From NCBI RefSeq assembly GCF_000003605.2, contig NW_003107589.1, positions 308,844 to 336,038 of the forward strand: DNA of 27,195 bases. The letters are read 5' to 3'. Positions within the stretch are counted from its first letter, which is position 1, and every line of letters starts with the position of its first letter. Source of the DNA: Saccoglossus kowalevskii. Taxonomy: Eukaryota; Hemichordata; Enteropneusta; Harrimaniidae. Below the pieces are notes generated by a model, which did no database searches, was not told where the DNA came from, and was given only the letters and a program-made list of their open reading frames with translations. Positions 1 to 10,168 of this stretch are shown one piece after another. The position numbers were made by a program, and so were the translations under genes.

Positions 1-147
1 AGTGTGAATTAATATGATTCACCAGGCGATCAGCAGATGCAGTTATCATAAATGTTTTCGTTTGCGCTCGTCTCGGGAAGATGACAGTCTTCGTTTGTCA
101 ATCGGTGTATAACTGCGGTTGAAAGACGGCTGTCTCCAGTTATTGAA

Positions 148-390
148 CTAAAAAAATACTGGCGCAGGATGGAAAATGCCGTGAACAAACCCGAGAATAT
201 AGTTTGGCGTCCACTCAGGTTCCCGACGACGCATTCGAATCCACTGGCGTTGAAATGATTTCTTGGACGAAAGAAATGTATGAAAAGTTACGCTTTTCAT
301 CTCAGGATATTTCGCTGTTTTTTTTTTTTTTAATCGAACCCCAGGAATAGCATTACAATACCAGTTAACCATTTTGACCAATTCTTGCAA
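148..390 (-). pseudogene. THAP-type zinc finger relic (frameshifted)
   Basis: The minus strand encodes a stretch with the layout of a THAP DNA-binding domain: a Cys near the start (WYCNAIPG), then SVTFHTF, then the RQWI tryptophan, then the WTPN motif. THAP domains are about 80-90 residue C2CH zinc fingers found at the N-terminus of animal transcription factors and P-element-like transposases. The open frame runs past WTPN into YILGFVHGIF, but a one-base shift there reads YSRVCSRHF, the usual CxxH end of the family, so the copy carries a frameshift at about position 200-215. The second zinc Cys near the start is also not visible next to a poly-A run. No protein is recognisable downstream. It could come from a THAP gene or a THAP-containing transposase. 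The match is by eye; the combination of motifs in the right order makes it fairly convincing. Confidence 0.55.
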
Positions 391-559
391 AACGTTTGTA
401 AAAAGTAAGACTTAGGCAACAGTAACTACTAGTATATTGCTTACAGCAGACGCCGCTCAAATTCAACCCCACCACGAACGTTGAACGGACTGTCATCTGG
501 GTACTTTGAGAACGCCCTCTATCGAATTTCGTGAGAAAAATAGTAACTCTGAAAGTTCG

Positions 560-1206
560 CTGCTGTTCTTTTGCTAATACACTTCTATCCTAGCATTCTC
601 TGCAGCAATCTCTGTCTTGAGATCCAAGCTTCCAACGCTTGTTCCATTAATAATTCTCGTTCCATTAATAAGTCATTGACATTTTCATCTCCTCTTGTTT
701 CATTTTCATTGTCATTTCCATCTCTTCTTGTTTCAGTTTCATCTCCTTTTTTGTGCTTGTTTTAATGTTCTTTCTAATATCTGTCTTTCCTTCAGTACTG
801 TCTGCTGTTCATTCTCATGCAGCCATGTCTGCATTTCTTGCCTATATTCGTCAAACTGTACCAATTGTGGCTGTGACCATTCAGTGTAATCTTGTTTTCT
901 TTCTTCTTCGTCCAAACTGTTATGGTATCTACTATCAGCAGCTCTGAGTTTTTCATAGGCATTCTCCCACTCATCTAACAACAGTTTCACTTTATGTACA
1001 TTACCTTTGCTCTTGATCAACACAGCAATGTGGTGTTTCTTTTCTGTGACCTTTCGACTCAATGCTGACCTGCTGGCTTTCAATCGCCTCTGTTCTTCCT
1101 CCATGGCTTTCACTGGATTTCGTTTCACAGTGTCTTCTTTGCCTAAGGAAACATAATCTGATGGTACTTCAGACACACTGGTAATATCGGTGGTACACGC
1201 AGCCAA
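560..1206 (-). pseudogene. BEL/Pao-type gag N-terminal relic
   Basis: A 155-codon minus-strand frame without stops (739-1206) resembles the N-terminal helical region of BEL/Pao LTR-retrotransposon Gag. It has a basic start (LKASRSALSRKVTEK), then a long amphipathic stretch rich in Glu, Tyr and Leu with YHNSLDEEE, then QTWLHENEQQ. The first in-frame ATG is at 1104; the longer frame upstream has no ATG. Downstream the homology continues in other frames to about 560 as charged coiled-coil sequence (KLKQEEMEM, later MEQALEA, then KTEIAAENARIEV), so there are at least two frameshifts. No Gag nucleocapsid, protease or reverse transcriptase follows; the element is cut off and a THAP relic lies beyond. 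Alternatives are a coiled-coil host protein, which the sequence alone cannot exclude. Confidence 0.5.
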
Positions 1207-1211
1207 TTTTA

Positions 1212-1582
1212 TTCATTTGTGAATTAACATCAAACAGTTAACAACAATAATATAACCAATGTATATTATTCCCTATGACACCTTGAACAAGCATCACAAA
1301 TGCTATAAGAATGTACAAGATTGTACAGAAAAGTCTCTAGTGGACTAGACGATATACCATATAACAGATAAGATGTCTATAATAGACTGCCTATCTCTAA
1401 AGATGCTGAAATAAAGGGTCCTACACTATGCCACAAGAGGGCGCTACACTAAGATGTATAAAATCCCAACCTAAGACTGGAAGCCTGCACCACCAATATA
1501 CAAACAATGACCAACCAATAATAATAAACAAAGATTATCATAAGCAAAAACACTGCTGTAATCACAGACAGTGTACCTAACA
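1212..1582 (-). repeat. Possible LTR upstream of the gag relic
   Basis: Directly upstream of the gag-like frame on the minus strand is a non-coding block that could be the 5' LTR. It starts TGTTAGGTACACTG at 1582, contains GCGCCCTCTTGTGGC (1434-1452), and has AATAAA near its downstream end (about 1207-1213). No second copy lies in the window, so the boundaries cannot be proved. The inner end is especially uncertain because no clear tRNA primer site is visible. Confidence 0.3.
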
Positions 1583-2067
1583 ATTGCTGCATACAGCCAT
1601 TCCTGGTTTACATGTAAGGATTTCTTCTAGAAATATTCTAACAGCACTATATGTTCAGCAGGTTGATGTATTATTGCTGTTCTCTGTCAAATTTGAAATA
1701 CACACTAGTATTTCACTGTGAATTCTTCTGTTGACTTGAATTGTTTCTTTGATAAATATAGATATTGTTCACAGACCAGTTGAGATATACGCATATATTT
1801 CCATTTTTAGTCTCTACATCAAAGACTCCAGTATCCACAGACCTCTTCGAAATATAAGTAAATTCAATGAAGAACTAAATTATTCTGAGATAAATAGACA
1901 ATATTTTAGGCAGACCTCTTGAAAATATGCACGCTTTCCCGTTAAGTCAATTCAATTAGTAGAATGTCAATGACAGCTGAATGTCAATGCCCGGTTACAC
2001 TTTCTTACTTAGTTGATTGAAAATTACTTAAATCAATCCTCGTTAGTCAAAAATTACTTATCTTGTT
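1583..2067. other. Non-coding AT-rich stretch
   Basis: I see no coding frame, RNA gene or recognisable repeat between the LTR-like block and the inverted-repeat segment that begins at 2068. Confidence 0.6.
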
Positions 2068-2531
2068 TTTCGACTGTCACAGTGTCTACCTTGTTTCTCC
2101 TACCAGAACAAATTTACTTCGGGAAAGTACTACAGTTCTGTTCTAGTTTTCTTTTTTCGTCGTCAAAGTGACCTTTTCTCTGGTTAAGAAAATCGTTTTA
2201 TCTTAATGCGACTGCATATCCTATGTTCCGATTGGACCGTTTTATATACAGTACATTAGGTCCTATGACTACGAGTCGAACACAGATATAAATATCTATA
2301 TAAGGCACACGACGTAGCGATGACGCAATTTTATTCAGGGCGTGTTGGGGGTCGTCGATCTTTATACAAGCGACGAATACACATGCGAACAACACGCCAC
2401 AGAGTACTCACAAGTCCATCGTTTTATTCCTTCAAACACAATACTCTCTCCAGGTATTTACAGTTCTCACACTACGTCTAAATACCCATACAACGATTTT
2501 CTGTTTTCTAACTTACACAACACAGTCGAAA
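2068..2531. repeat. Inverted-repeat-bracketed segment with TATA motif and nested hairpin
   Basis: A perfect 10-bp inverted repeat, TTTCGACTGT at 2068-2077 and ACAGTCGAAA at 2522-2531, encloses 464 bp. Inside is TATATAAGG (2297-2305). About 35 bp further lies a nested hairpin: GGCGTGTTG at 2339-2347 pairs with CAACACGCC at 2390-2398, and TCGTCG (2352-2357) pairs with CGACGA (2371-2376) in its loop. This layout resembles a small non-autonomous element or the promoter/R region of a solo LTR. I find no clean target-site duplication, so the mobile-element reading is tentative. No long frame in it looks coding. Confidence 0.3.
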
Positions 2532-2664
2532 CTTAAGTGAAAATAAACACGACCGGCAGCTACGCTATGAGGTTCGATATGGCTTCTCATCTCACACTGA
2601 ATTCAAGTTAGGTCAAACTAAATTAAAATTCTACATACGATTTTGGCGTCTACATAGGCATAGT

Positions 2665-2910
2665 AATCAGGTCTGAGCATTATCCTAGAGTATGTACAAA
2701 GTTTCATTGAAATATATTCAATAGTATATGAGAGACAAGTGAGAATCCTTAAATTTGCTAATTAATATGCGAATTATGTAAATTGTATGCACTCATTTCA
2801 ACCAACAACTAATCAGGTCTGAGTTTATTCCAGAGCATCTTTGTACTAAGTTTCATTCAAATCTGATTATTGATAACAGTGGAACAGACAGACACACATA
2901 CACACTGAGC
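2665..2910. repeat. Two-unit tandem repeat ending in CAGACAGACA
   Basis: Two diverged units begin AATCAGGTCTGAG at 2665 and 2811 (146-bp period). Each carries a following AAGTTTCATT motif about 35-50 bp in. The second unit runs into ACAGACAGACACACATACACAC. The organisation resembles the 17490-17825 repeat (also two units ending in a purine-rich GGACGG tract), although the sequences differ. Confidence 0.5.
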
Positions 2911-3379
2911 TTCCCACACGGGAGTCAACGAATACTTAAATTGTTGTTGTACTATTTATTCAGATGTCAAGGACATTCACATTATGTACCCATACTTTCA
3001 GACTGTTCCTTATCTATTAACAAAATACAAGTCGTACCTTGCCTTGTTTAATCGTCTCGAGTAGGCTCCATCTGTGCCTTGAATTCACCTAGGAAACTGA
3101 TCTATGAAATGTGTGTATTGTATGCTCAATACATGAACTTCATTGTGCAGGTTTCAAATGACTTCACACAACTTTGAGGTCTATGTTAGTCGACAGACGG
3201 GAGCAAAGTACTTACCACTCTATGGGATTTGTGCATTAAACAAAGCGAGGCTATACATCTTTTCGACATGGGTACTCGTGTGTGTGTTAATTTTCATGTA
3301 TAAACAAATCCGTTACCATTGATGCCCAGAGTAAGCGAATTATTCTGTCTGTCCGCTTTTCAAGAGAGACAGTGCTCAA
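2911..3379. other. Non-coding spacer before the LINE
   Basis: Nothing recognisable is seen here. Some of it may be LINE 5' UTR, because the true 5' end of the LINE cannot be fixed from one copy. Confidence 0.5.
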
Positions 3380-3406
3380 AACTTAGTTTGCGAACTTCTC
3401 AACATA

Positions 3407-4256
3407 ATGAAATGCAACGATTGCGATACTACAAAACAAGTGCGTTTATGTCAAGGCGATTTACAGCTATGCCGAAAATGTGAAGCGAAACGCTTCCCTA
3501 GAACAAGTGAAAGGCTTGGGAACAAAGAAAAATGGCGGACGGAACATCACCCCAAAATACTGAAACCAGACTCGATGTATTGTGTCGTAAGGTGGACCAG
3601 TTATCAGCCATGGTAACTACTCCTTCTGATTTGCAAAGGTCCGTAGATTATATGAATACATTTTTTGAGAGCTATAGGAAACAAATGCAAGACTTACAAC
3701 AGGAAAATAAGAAATTGCGTGATAAAGTGGCGAGTACAGAAGATAAGCTGAACAAGGCAGAAAAAGACATCGAAACAATGCAGCAGTATACAAGGCGCAA
3801 TAACCTAGAAATACAGGGAATACCTGAACTACAGGCTGAAAATACTGAGGAAATAATAATTAAAATAGCCGATCTAGCAGGAATTCAAGTATCGGAAAGT
3901 GACATTGATATCAGTCACCGGCTGCCATTGAAACCAGGGCAACGCTCACCTGGGATTGTCGCCCGCTTTACAAAAAGAAGTATCAGAAATAAATTATATA
4001 AAGCAAAGAAAAACTTGTATAATAAATCTACATCAGACATAAAAATTGGAGGATTACAACGAACATACCAACGGATTTATATAAACGAGCAGCTTACCGA
4101 AAATAACAAGAAACTTTTTCATCAAACAAATAACAAACGCAAACCGCGAAATGGAAATTTATTTGGACTCAAAATGGGAAGATATTTGCCAGAAAGGACG
4201 AAGGATCTCCAGTTGTAAAAGTCCATTCAGCAAATGATATTGACCAAATCAACTAA
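3407..4256 (+). pseudogene. LINE ORF1 protein, frameshifted
   Basis: ORF1 of the LINE encodes the RNA-binding chaperone that coats the element RNA. The reading begins at ATG 3407 with a Cys-rich finger (MKCNDCDTTKQ, then LCRKCEAKRFP). It shifts frame near 3510-3535 into a second frame, open from a stop at 3508 with ATG at 3532. That frame holds a coiled coil of about 60 residues (QQENKKLRDKVASTEDKLNK), then RRNNLEIQGIP, then HRLPLKPGQRSPGIVARF, typical of the L1/CR1-type ORF1 RNA-binding core. Near 4140 the frame shifts again: the open frame ends in stop 4216-4218, while the shifted frame reads FIWTQNGKIFARKDE and ends at TAA 4254-4256, which is the expected C-terminus. So there are two frameshifts, and the intact protein would be roughly 280 residues. 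Confidence 0.8.
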
Positions 4257-4292
4257 CTTGTAAATGTTCAATCGGTAAGACAAACACTAACT

Positions 4293-5087
4293 ATGAACTC
4301 CGCTGATACAGAACAAACAACTGTAAAATATAACTGCCAGTCTTATAGTGTGGAGCAATTTAATACAGGTATAGATACTGCTATTATATCAAACCCTAAA
4401 CATCACCCATTTTCCAGTTTTCATCTAAACATTAGATCAATTAGTAAACATTTTGATGACCTTGTTATTTTTCTAAGCGTAATAGAAAACAAACTATCCA
4501 TTATTGCATTAACAAAAACTTCGTTACGCAATGAGACTGATTGCTCGCTATTCAATATTCCATCCTACAATTTTATCACCTCCAACTGTATACATTCCCA
4601 AGGTTGGGGTGTTGCACTGTATACTCATGACTCATTGTCATTTTCTCATGTTAATTATATTGAAATCAGTAATTCCGAGTCACTCTTTGTGGACACAAAA
4701 GTTTGTATTTGGAGTTATATACAGGAAGCCAAATACTCCCCTTCACGAATTCCTAGATACTTTCGAAAAGTGTCTAGATTATATGTCTTCCAAAGACAAA
4801 CAAAATGTATTATATTTGGTGATTACAATATTGATTTCACGAATCCCAACTTCTGTGTTAGTTATGCTGCCTTACTGAATAGTTATAACTTTGTTCAAAC
4901 AATTGATACCCCAACTAGAGTAACGCAGAATACAAACACCATTATTGATCACGTAATTACAAATATTACAGATTATTTCATCGAGTGTGGTAGTATTGAA
5001 ACCGATATCAGTGACCATTATACAACCTTTGCTATAATTAAAAACCTTGACCATGTCCTAAACCATGACACATTATTACAAATATGA
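4293..5087 (+). pseudogene. LINE ORF2, endonuclease domain
   Basis: This frame encodes the apurinic/apyrimidinic-type endonuclease that nicks target DNA. Visible motifs in order are FHLNIRSISKHFDDL, the position of the catalytic SETW motif (here ALTKTSL, so the Glu appears to be Lys), GVALY, then FGDYNIDF (metal-binding Asp/Asn), IDHVITN and SDHYTTFAI near the end. Between about 4680 and 4810 the homology leaves this frame and continues in the neighbouring one (GVIYRKPNTPLHEFLDTF), then returns before GDYNID. Two indels of opposite sign therefore cancel out and leave the long frame open but wrong in the middle. A stop at 5085-5087 precedes the linker to the RT. Confidence 0.8.
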
Positions 5088-6756
5088 CTTTTCACGCTAC
5101 AGTAAAAGCTATTTCATTTCCGATTTGAGCAATGTTTCCTGGCAACTCATATATAACTGCAATGATATTAATTATGCATATGCGACCTTTTGCGACTTGT
5201 TCTTAGGTACTATTAAAAAAACACGCCCCATTAATTCAAGTCAGTACAAAGAAGAACCCGATACGTAAACCTTGGTTATCAAAGGGGCTAATTATTTCAA
5301 CTAAATCAAAATTTAAATTATATTGTAAAATGAAAAGATTGCCAAATAATGATGAAATTCGAAATAAATATAAACAATACCGTAATATATTGACAAAATT
5401 GCTTAAGTCAGCCAAAAAAAAAAAAAAATACTACCATACACGATTTTTGTCTGTCAGTGAAATATGAACAAAACATGGATGACAATTTATGAAATATTAA
5501 ATAAAAAGTCTAGCATGACATCGCCTGAAAATATTTTGGCCAACGACGATAAAAACAGAATATTATCAAAAAGCTTTGATATTGCAACTGAATTTAACAA
5601 TTTCTTCACCAATATAGGACCCAATCTTGCAGCGAAAATAACCACGCCCACTTTAGTTTAATGAATATCTGTCAGGAAAATAACCCAACTCATTATTTTT
5701 CCATCCAGTCACTGAATATGATATTATAAAGGAAATTGATTGTTTGGACCCAAGAAAAAACATGGGATATGACCACATACATCCAAGATTTGTGATTGAC
5801 GCTATTAATATCATTTCCGGTCAACTCACACATATTGTCAACTGCTCTCTGACCCAAGGCAAATTCCCGGATGCATTAAAATATGCTAAAATTACACCAA
5901 TTTATAAAAAGGAATCTGCTTTAGATATAAAAAATTATAGACCAATGTCAGTATTGCCTGTGCTTAGTAAAATAATTGAATCTGTGGTTAAAAATCAACT
6001 TATGGCATTTCTCGAAAAATTTAACATTCTTTTAAATACTTAGTACGGTTTTCGTAAAAAGTACAGCACAATTCTCGCCCTTGCTGATTTAATCTCGGAA
6101 GTTACTGATAGCATGGATGAAGGGATTATTACTTTTGGTATTTTGTCTACCTAAAAAAAACCTTTGACACAATCGACCACGACATTCTTTTACAAAAACT
6201 GGCATACTAAGGTATTAAGGGTCTTCCTTTTCTTTGGCTTCGTAGTTATCTTGAAAACCGTCGATTCCTGAAAAGCCAGACTGTTCATTGTTAAATGAAG
6301 ACTTCAACTAAGTTGTGAAATGGTGCAAGGCCAACAAACATACAATTAATGTGCAAAAAAACAAATTATATAATTTTGAAAACACCTCAACGCCATATTA
6401 ATGTGGAAGGAAAAATAAATATAGATGGTACATGGGTAGAGGGTGCTTCGGTTACAACATATTTGGGTGTAACCATCGACCCATCCCTGACATGGAAATC
6501 TCATTTTGAGAAAATAAGTAATATAATCAGTTCAAAAGTTGGTATTTTATCACGTATTCGACATTACGTGCCAAAATCTGTCCTCCTTTTGTTATACAAT
6601 AGTTTAATTCTCCCGCACCTAACATATTGTATTGAAATTTGGGGACATACCCCACTTTACTTGAACCAATTCTACGTTTACAAAAAAAGCTTGTACGACT
6701 TATTACCTTCTGAAAAAAATGCCTATATCACAATGAGCATCCTGTCGTCTAAATAA
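5088..6756 (+). pseudogene. LINE ORF2, reverse transcriptase domain with deleted active site
   Basis: The linker follows first (PWLSKGLI near 5270, then a Lys/Tyr-rich stretch through a poly-A run at 5418). RT blocks come next: NNFFTNIGPNLA, DPRKNMGYDHI (usually KAxGxDxI), YAKITPIYKK, NYRPMSVLP and SKIIESVVKNQL. A stop interrupts at about 6043, before YGFRKKYST. The block with KTFDTIDHDILLQKL is frameshifted at 6150-6170. At about 6285-6310 the sequence jumps from the ENRRFL block directly to VVKWCKANKHTINV. This removes the segment that normally contains the catalytic F/YxDD motif. The rest (YLGVTIDPSLTW, ILPHLTYCIEIWG) is open from 6349 after another frameshift in an A-run. The protein ends abnormally near 6756. 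It is clearly non-functional. Confidence 0.82.
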
Positions 6757-6879
6757 TGCATACCACTTACTGCTATTTTGTTTTAACTTAGATATTTAAT
6801 TTACTCACGTATTATTCTGATTAGGTACTTAATCATTTATGTTACCATACCACTTTCTTTTTATACTAGTTATTTACTT

Positions 6880-7055
6880 TAAGTGATATGGCCATGAACT
6901 AGACTAGTTCTGCTGAACTATTTTCATGGTTCACACCAGAATTATTCACATTGTATACATATTACCTTGTATATTAATTTTCCTCTTTATATATCTCAAT
7001 CATTGTATGCATAATTTTCTGGTGAAATAAATAAATCAATCAATCAATCAACTAT
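6880..7055 (+). repeat. LINE 3' UTR hairpin and TCAA tail
   Basis: GAACTAG (6896-6902) and CTAGTTC (6904-6910) form a perfect 7-bp stem around one A. CCATGAA upstream can pair with TTTTCATGG downstream (about 6912-6930), giving a larger outer stem. The element ends in AAATAAATAAATCAATCAATC repeats at 7025-7051. In the L2/UnaL2 type of LINE a 3' stem-loop plus a short tandem tail is what the reverse transcriptase recognises; that role is inferred here. Confidence 0.55.
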
Positions 7056-8242
7056 TCTTGCATTACAGCTCACTCTGTACGTATATGTATTGAACGATCA
7101 CGGACATTTATGAACACATGTATTCATCTAAAACGGCCTCGTCGAGGTACATACGCTTACAACTCCTCCAAAATGAATCTAAATTCCGAATTGAAACCAA
7201 TATTTTGTTGGTGGTTATGAGCAAATTAATTTACTCTATGTAGACTAGTATTTCACTATGGTGCTAACGTGCAAAGGACTATAGGAGAAAGTTATGGTTA
7301 GCCTTACAAAACCTTAAAGTTTTCTACAGATCACAGAACGCTGAGACCAAACGTACAGAATTAACTTTGATGCCAGGAGATGTCGGACAGAACAACTATT
7401 TCAATCCAGCGGATTATTTAAAAGGTTTAAAAGTTATACTACTCATTTGGAGGAGTGTGCTATCATTGCACTACTGTAATACTATCACTGGCAAAATGGC
7501 AGCGTTAGTGAAGCTGTTTCAAGAATGGCTGGGGAGGTGCCATCATGTCTCCTCTTGTCCTTGAACAATTCACTACATGATTGACATACGCAGCAGTTGT
7601 TCAAAAAAATATATGTTGAAAACATGGGCAGGTAAACCAAACGAAACGCACAAATTCAAGAAAACAAACACTCTTGCAGTAACAACAGAAGATAGAGTGC
7701 GTGTGCTAAGATTGAGAGAGATGGTGAATAAATCTGTCCCTACTACCTGAAGCCAGCGACAGCAGTACCCTAATGCGGAAAGACAACACCTTACCAACAT
7801 CAACAACGTTATGTGTTTATAGATCTTTCATTAAATTAACTTTGAACTAAAGGAAAAATTTCAGGAGGTTCTGTCAGACATGACTATATCATCGAAGCTG
7901 GTTTCTACAAAGGAGTAGATGGCATCCAATAAATCTAACAATTTCTCTTGTAATTTACATATTTAGTGCTTGAAATATTCCAGGGAGAAGAGGAAGTATT
8001 ATCTAGTCACGGGCAAACTGATCTGTGTAGACCTTCTCATGACATGGTGATGACTGCCACTCTGATTTTAAAGCATTTTATTCTTAATGAGAAAGTTTGT
8101 TTTATTACTTTTACGAATCATTGCTTAGTTTTATTAATAATTGTGCATTTGTTCAGTAAAATTGCACCCAAGGCAATAATTTACTTTGCTCTGTTTGTTC
8201 ATGTTATGAGTATGAATAGCCAGTACCTGTATTGAATTGCAG
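7056..8242. other. Spacer with weak coding hints
   Basis: No confident gene is seen. Two short stretches look slightly protein-like on the plus strand: around 7368-7440 (PGDVGQNNYFNPADYLKG) and around 7600-7756 (about 50 codons, ending at a TGA). A TTTCAG acceptor-like site at about 7863 precedes a 20-codon frame. None is recognised, and stops separate them. Confidence 0.4.
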
Positions 8243-8718
8243 ATGATTCTACTCCCTTCCTGGATGGGTCATTAATTCCATTTAATGACGACCTTATCGA
8301 CAAACATCTAATGCATGAAGAGCTCATCCAGAAAGACAGTGAAATTGACAACATCGCTATTCCCATGACCCAGATGCGTGCTATATCATTCTCCAAACCC
8401 ATAAAGGAGGTCATAGTGGAGCAACTACCTGGTGGTTCACTGTATTCCACATCTCCCAGGCTGGTAAACGAGTCAACATTCACCCTGACACACAACAACC
8501 TTCCCAAATTTGTGTTTGATTTATTTCACCACCAGAATTCTCCACTTTTAGTTGGCACAAAGGTGGTACACACTTTTGCTTGTGACAATACTTTCACCAG
8601 TTTAGTTGTATGTGTACCAGGAGTTGCCACCTGGTATATAGCATTAATTATGAAGGATATTCCAGTGTTTACTGTTATTACAGAATTTCCAAGAAGGAAA
8701 TATAAAACTCATCTCTAA
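8243..8718 (+). CDS. Unassigned exon-like open frame, about 158 codons
   Basis: An open frame follows a plausible 3' splice site (TTGCAG, 8237-8242) and runs to TAA at 8716-8718. The first internal ATG is 8311. The predicted peptide starts DSTPFLDGSLIPFNDDL, continues through EIDNIAIPMTQMRA, KEVIVEQLPGGSLYSTS and FVFDLFHHQNSPLLVG, and ends with a basic RRKYKTHL. There is no signal peptide or long membrane segment; a moderately hydrophobic stretch (LVVCVPGVATWYIALIM) lies near the end. I do not recognise the family. The frame is longer and less AT-biased than the surrounding DNA, which favours a real or recently dead terminal exon. The opposite strand also has an open frame (8199-8507), which I consider a shadow. 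No upstream exon could be matched with confidence. Confidence 0.4.
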
Positions 8719-10168
8719 AATTTGTTTTTTTTTTGAATTTTAGATCTAATAACAATGTCCCATTTCTCTTGTAAAAAAAAAATCTCCCCGACGATTCGTT
8801 CCTTGTCATGGTGGGGATGCTCGAGTGTTAAGGGTAAAGAACAGACTAAGTGCAACTCATTTACCAACCTTGTAGATGTCAAAGATTGAAATGGGAGGAT
8901 AGTCACCTGTGCACGCGCGGGAATTGAGACCCAAGCGATGATACCACATGCTAAGAACACAAAGGCTCATAGGTAGACGCATGCTTGTAAACAATGAACG
9001 CTTTGGCCACCTGACGCATGCGTAGGTGACGACTCAGAGCGCTTTAATCATACCAACTGATGATCAGACCAGCAAAAAATTAACCTAGTGTAAAACTATT
9101 TTACAGAGAACCTATCCATTTGAGTCCAATTAGCTTAACAACTACAGGCCACACATTTATAGCAATCCACACTACATGAATATTTTAAAATTCACACAAA
9201 TATGGAATGTTATTATTGCCTGTAGTTTTTGTGAATACAGACAAATCCTTCAAGATGCAGATCATTAAATACAGAATACAAAACTACATGTTCTGTATAT
9301 ATCTATATAGAAGCACTTTAATAAATACATGTTAAATTCACGTCAATACTGTTCATAAATATATTCTGTGTAAACGCCCGAATTTTTATTTGCCGAGTAT
9401 ATATATGGCCTAAATACATTTCTAAATTTGGCACTTATTTTTCTGCCACGAATACACTCTTTGATACTACCTGTATTTGTTTCTGTATTCCTGTTGTGTT
9501 TAATGTGCATTGAAATGCTTTTGTAGTTATTTAAAAAAAAAATAGCGTCATTGCTAACTAAAAATGCAATTTATAAATATTCATAAAATGAAATGTTTCT
9601 TTTGCTGTAATATTTTTATTTAATTTCAGGAGACTGCATATTATGGGCCTTACCAGACCGTGTTTATTCTATGCAAATAGAGAATGGCATTTAATTAACA
9701 TCACTTCCAATAGTTCATGTCATTGGATTAGTCAGCTATGATATATTTGACCCATAGTTATTTATTAAATGACACCAATGTATTATTTTATCTGTGTTCA
9801 ACAGATAAAATAAAACAGTTATTTAACAATCAATTGTATCATTCATGCAGTATACTCTAAACTGCGTAATTCCCTTGTATTCATGAAAGTTGATGACCCA
9901 AAAACATTTTGTGCATGGTTGCTGGCATCAAACTATGCTATGAAAATAACAAAATTGTTCTCAAAAAGCAAATCTACATTTGTAATAATTTTAAACCGCA
10001 TTTTGCCCCCATCCAAAAATATTTTGGCAATTAAATAATAATATGCATAACATGTAAAAGTACCAATGCCGCAGAGGAGATTGTATCCAATAAACTTTGG
10101 AAAAATAAACATCAATACGGCTGCAATGCAATGAGAAGACAGCGAGGGCAAATCTAGAATGCACTTAC
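8719..10168. other. Non-coding stretch with a possible SINE head and a palindrome
   Basis: Mostly AT-rich non-coding sequence. 8816-8833 (GATGCTCGAGTGTTAAGG) looks like a tRNA A box of Leu/Ser type. 8919-8932 (GGGAATTGAGACCC) looks like a B box. Together they may be a diverged tRNA-derived SINE. 9008-9028 is a near-palindrome around ACGCATGCGT. Nothing else is recognised. Confidence 0.35.

Larger units (their letters stand above)
3380..7055 (+). mobile_element. Degenerate CR1/L2-like non-LTR retrotransposon (LINE)
   Basis: This is a near full-length but dead LINE on the plus strand. In order it carries a short 5' UTR, ORF1 (zinc-knuckle start, coiled coil, RNA-binding core), an apurinic-type endonuclease, a reverse transcriptase and a 3' UTR with a hairpin, then a (TCAA)n-type tail at 7025-7051. 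The endonuclease plus RT order and the C-terminal LTYCIEIWG motif fit the CR1/L2 (Jockey) group. I cannot assign a finer clade. Every ORF is broken by frameshifts or stops, and the catalytic part of the RT is deleted, so it cannot mobilise itself. The 5' boundary is approximate. Confidence 0.88.

Noticed and set aside
8199-8507. 102-codon minus-strand open frame
   Set aside because: It overlaps the better-supported plus-strand frame 8243-8718, has no splice context of its own and looks like its shadow.
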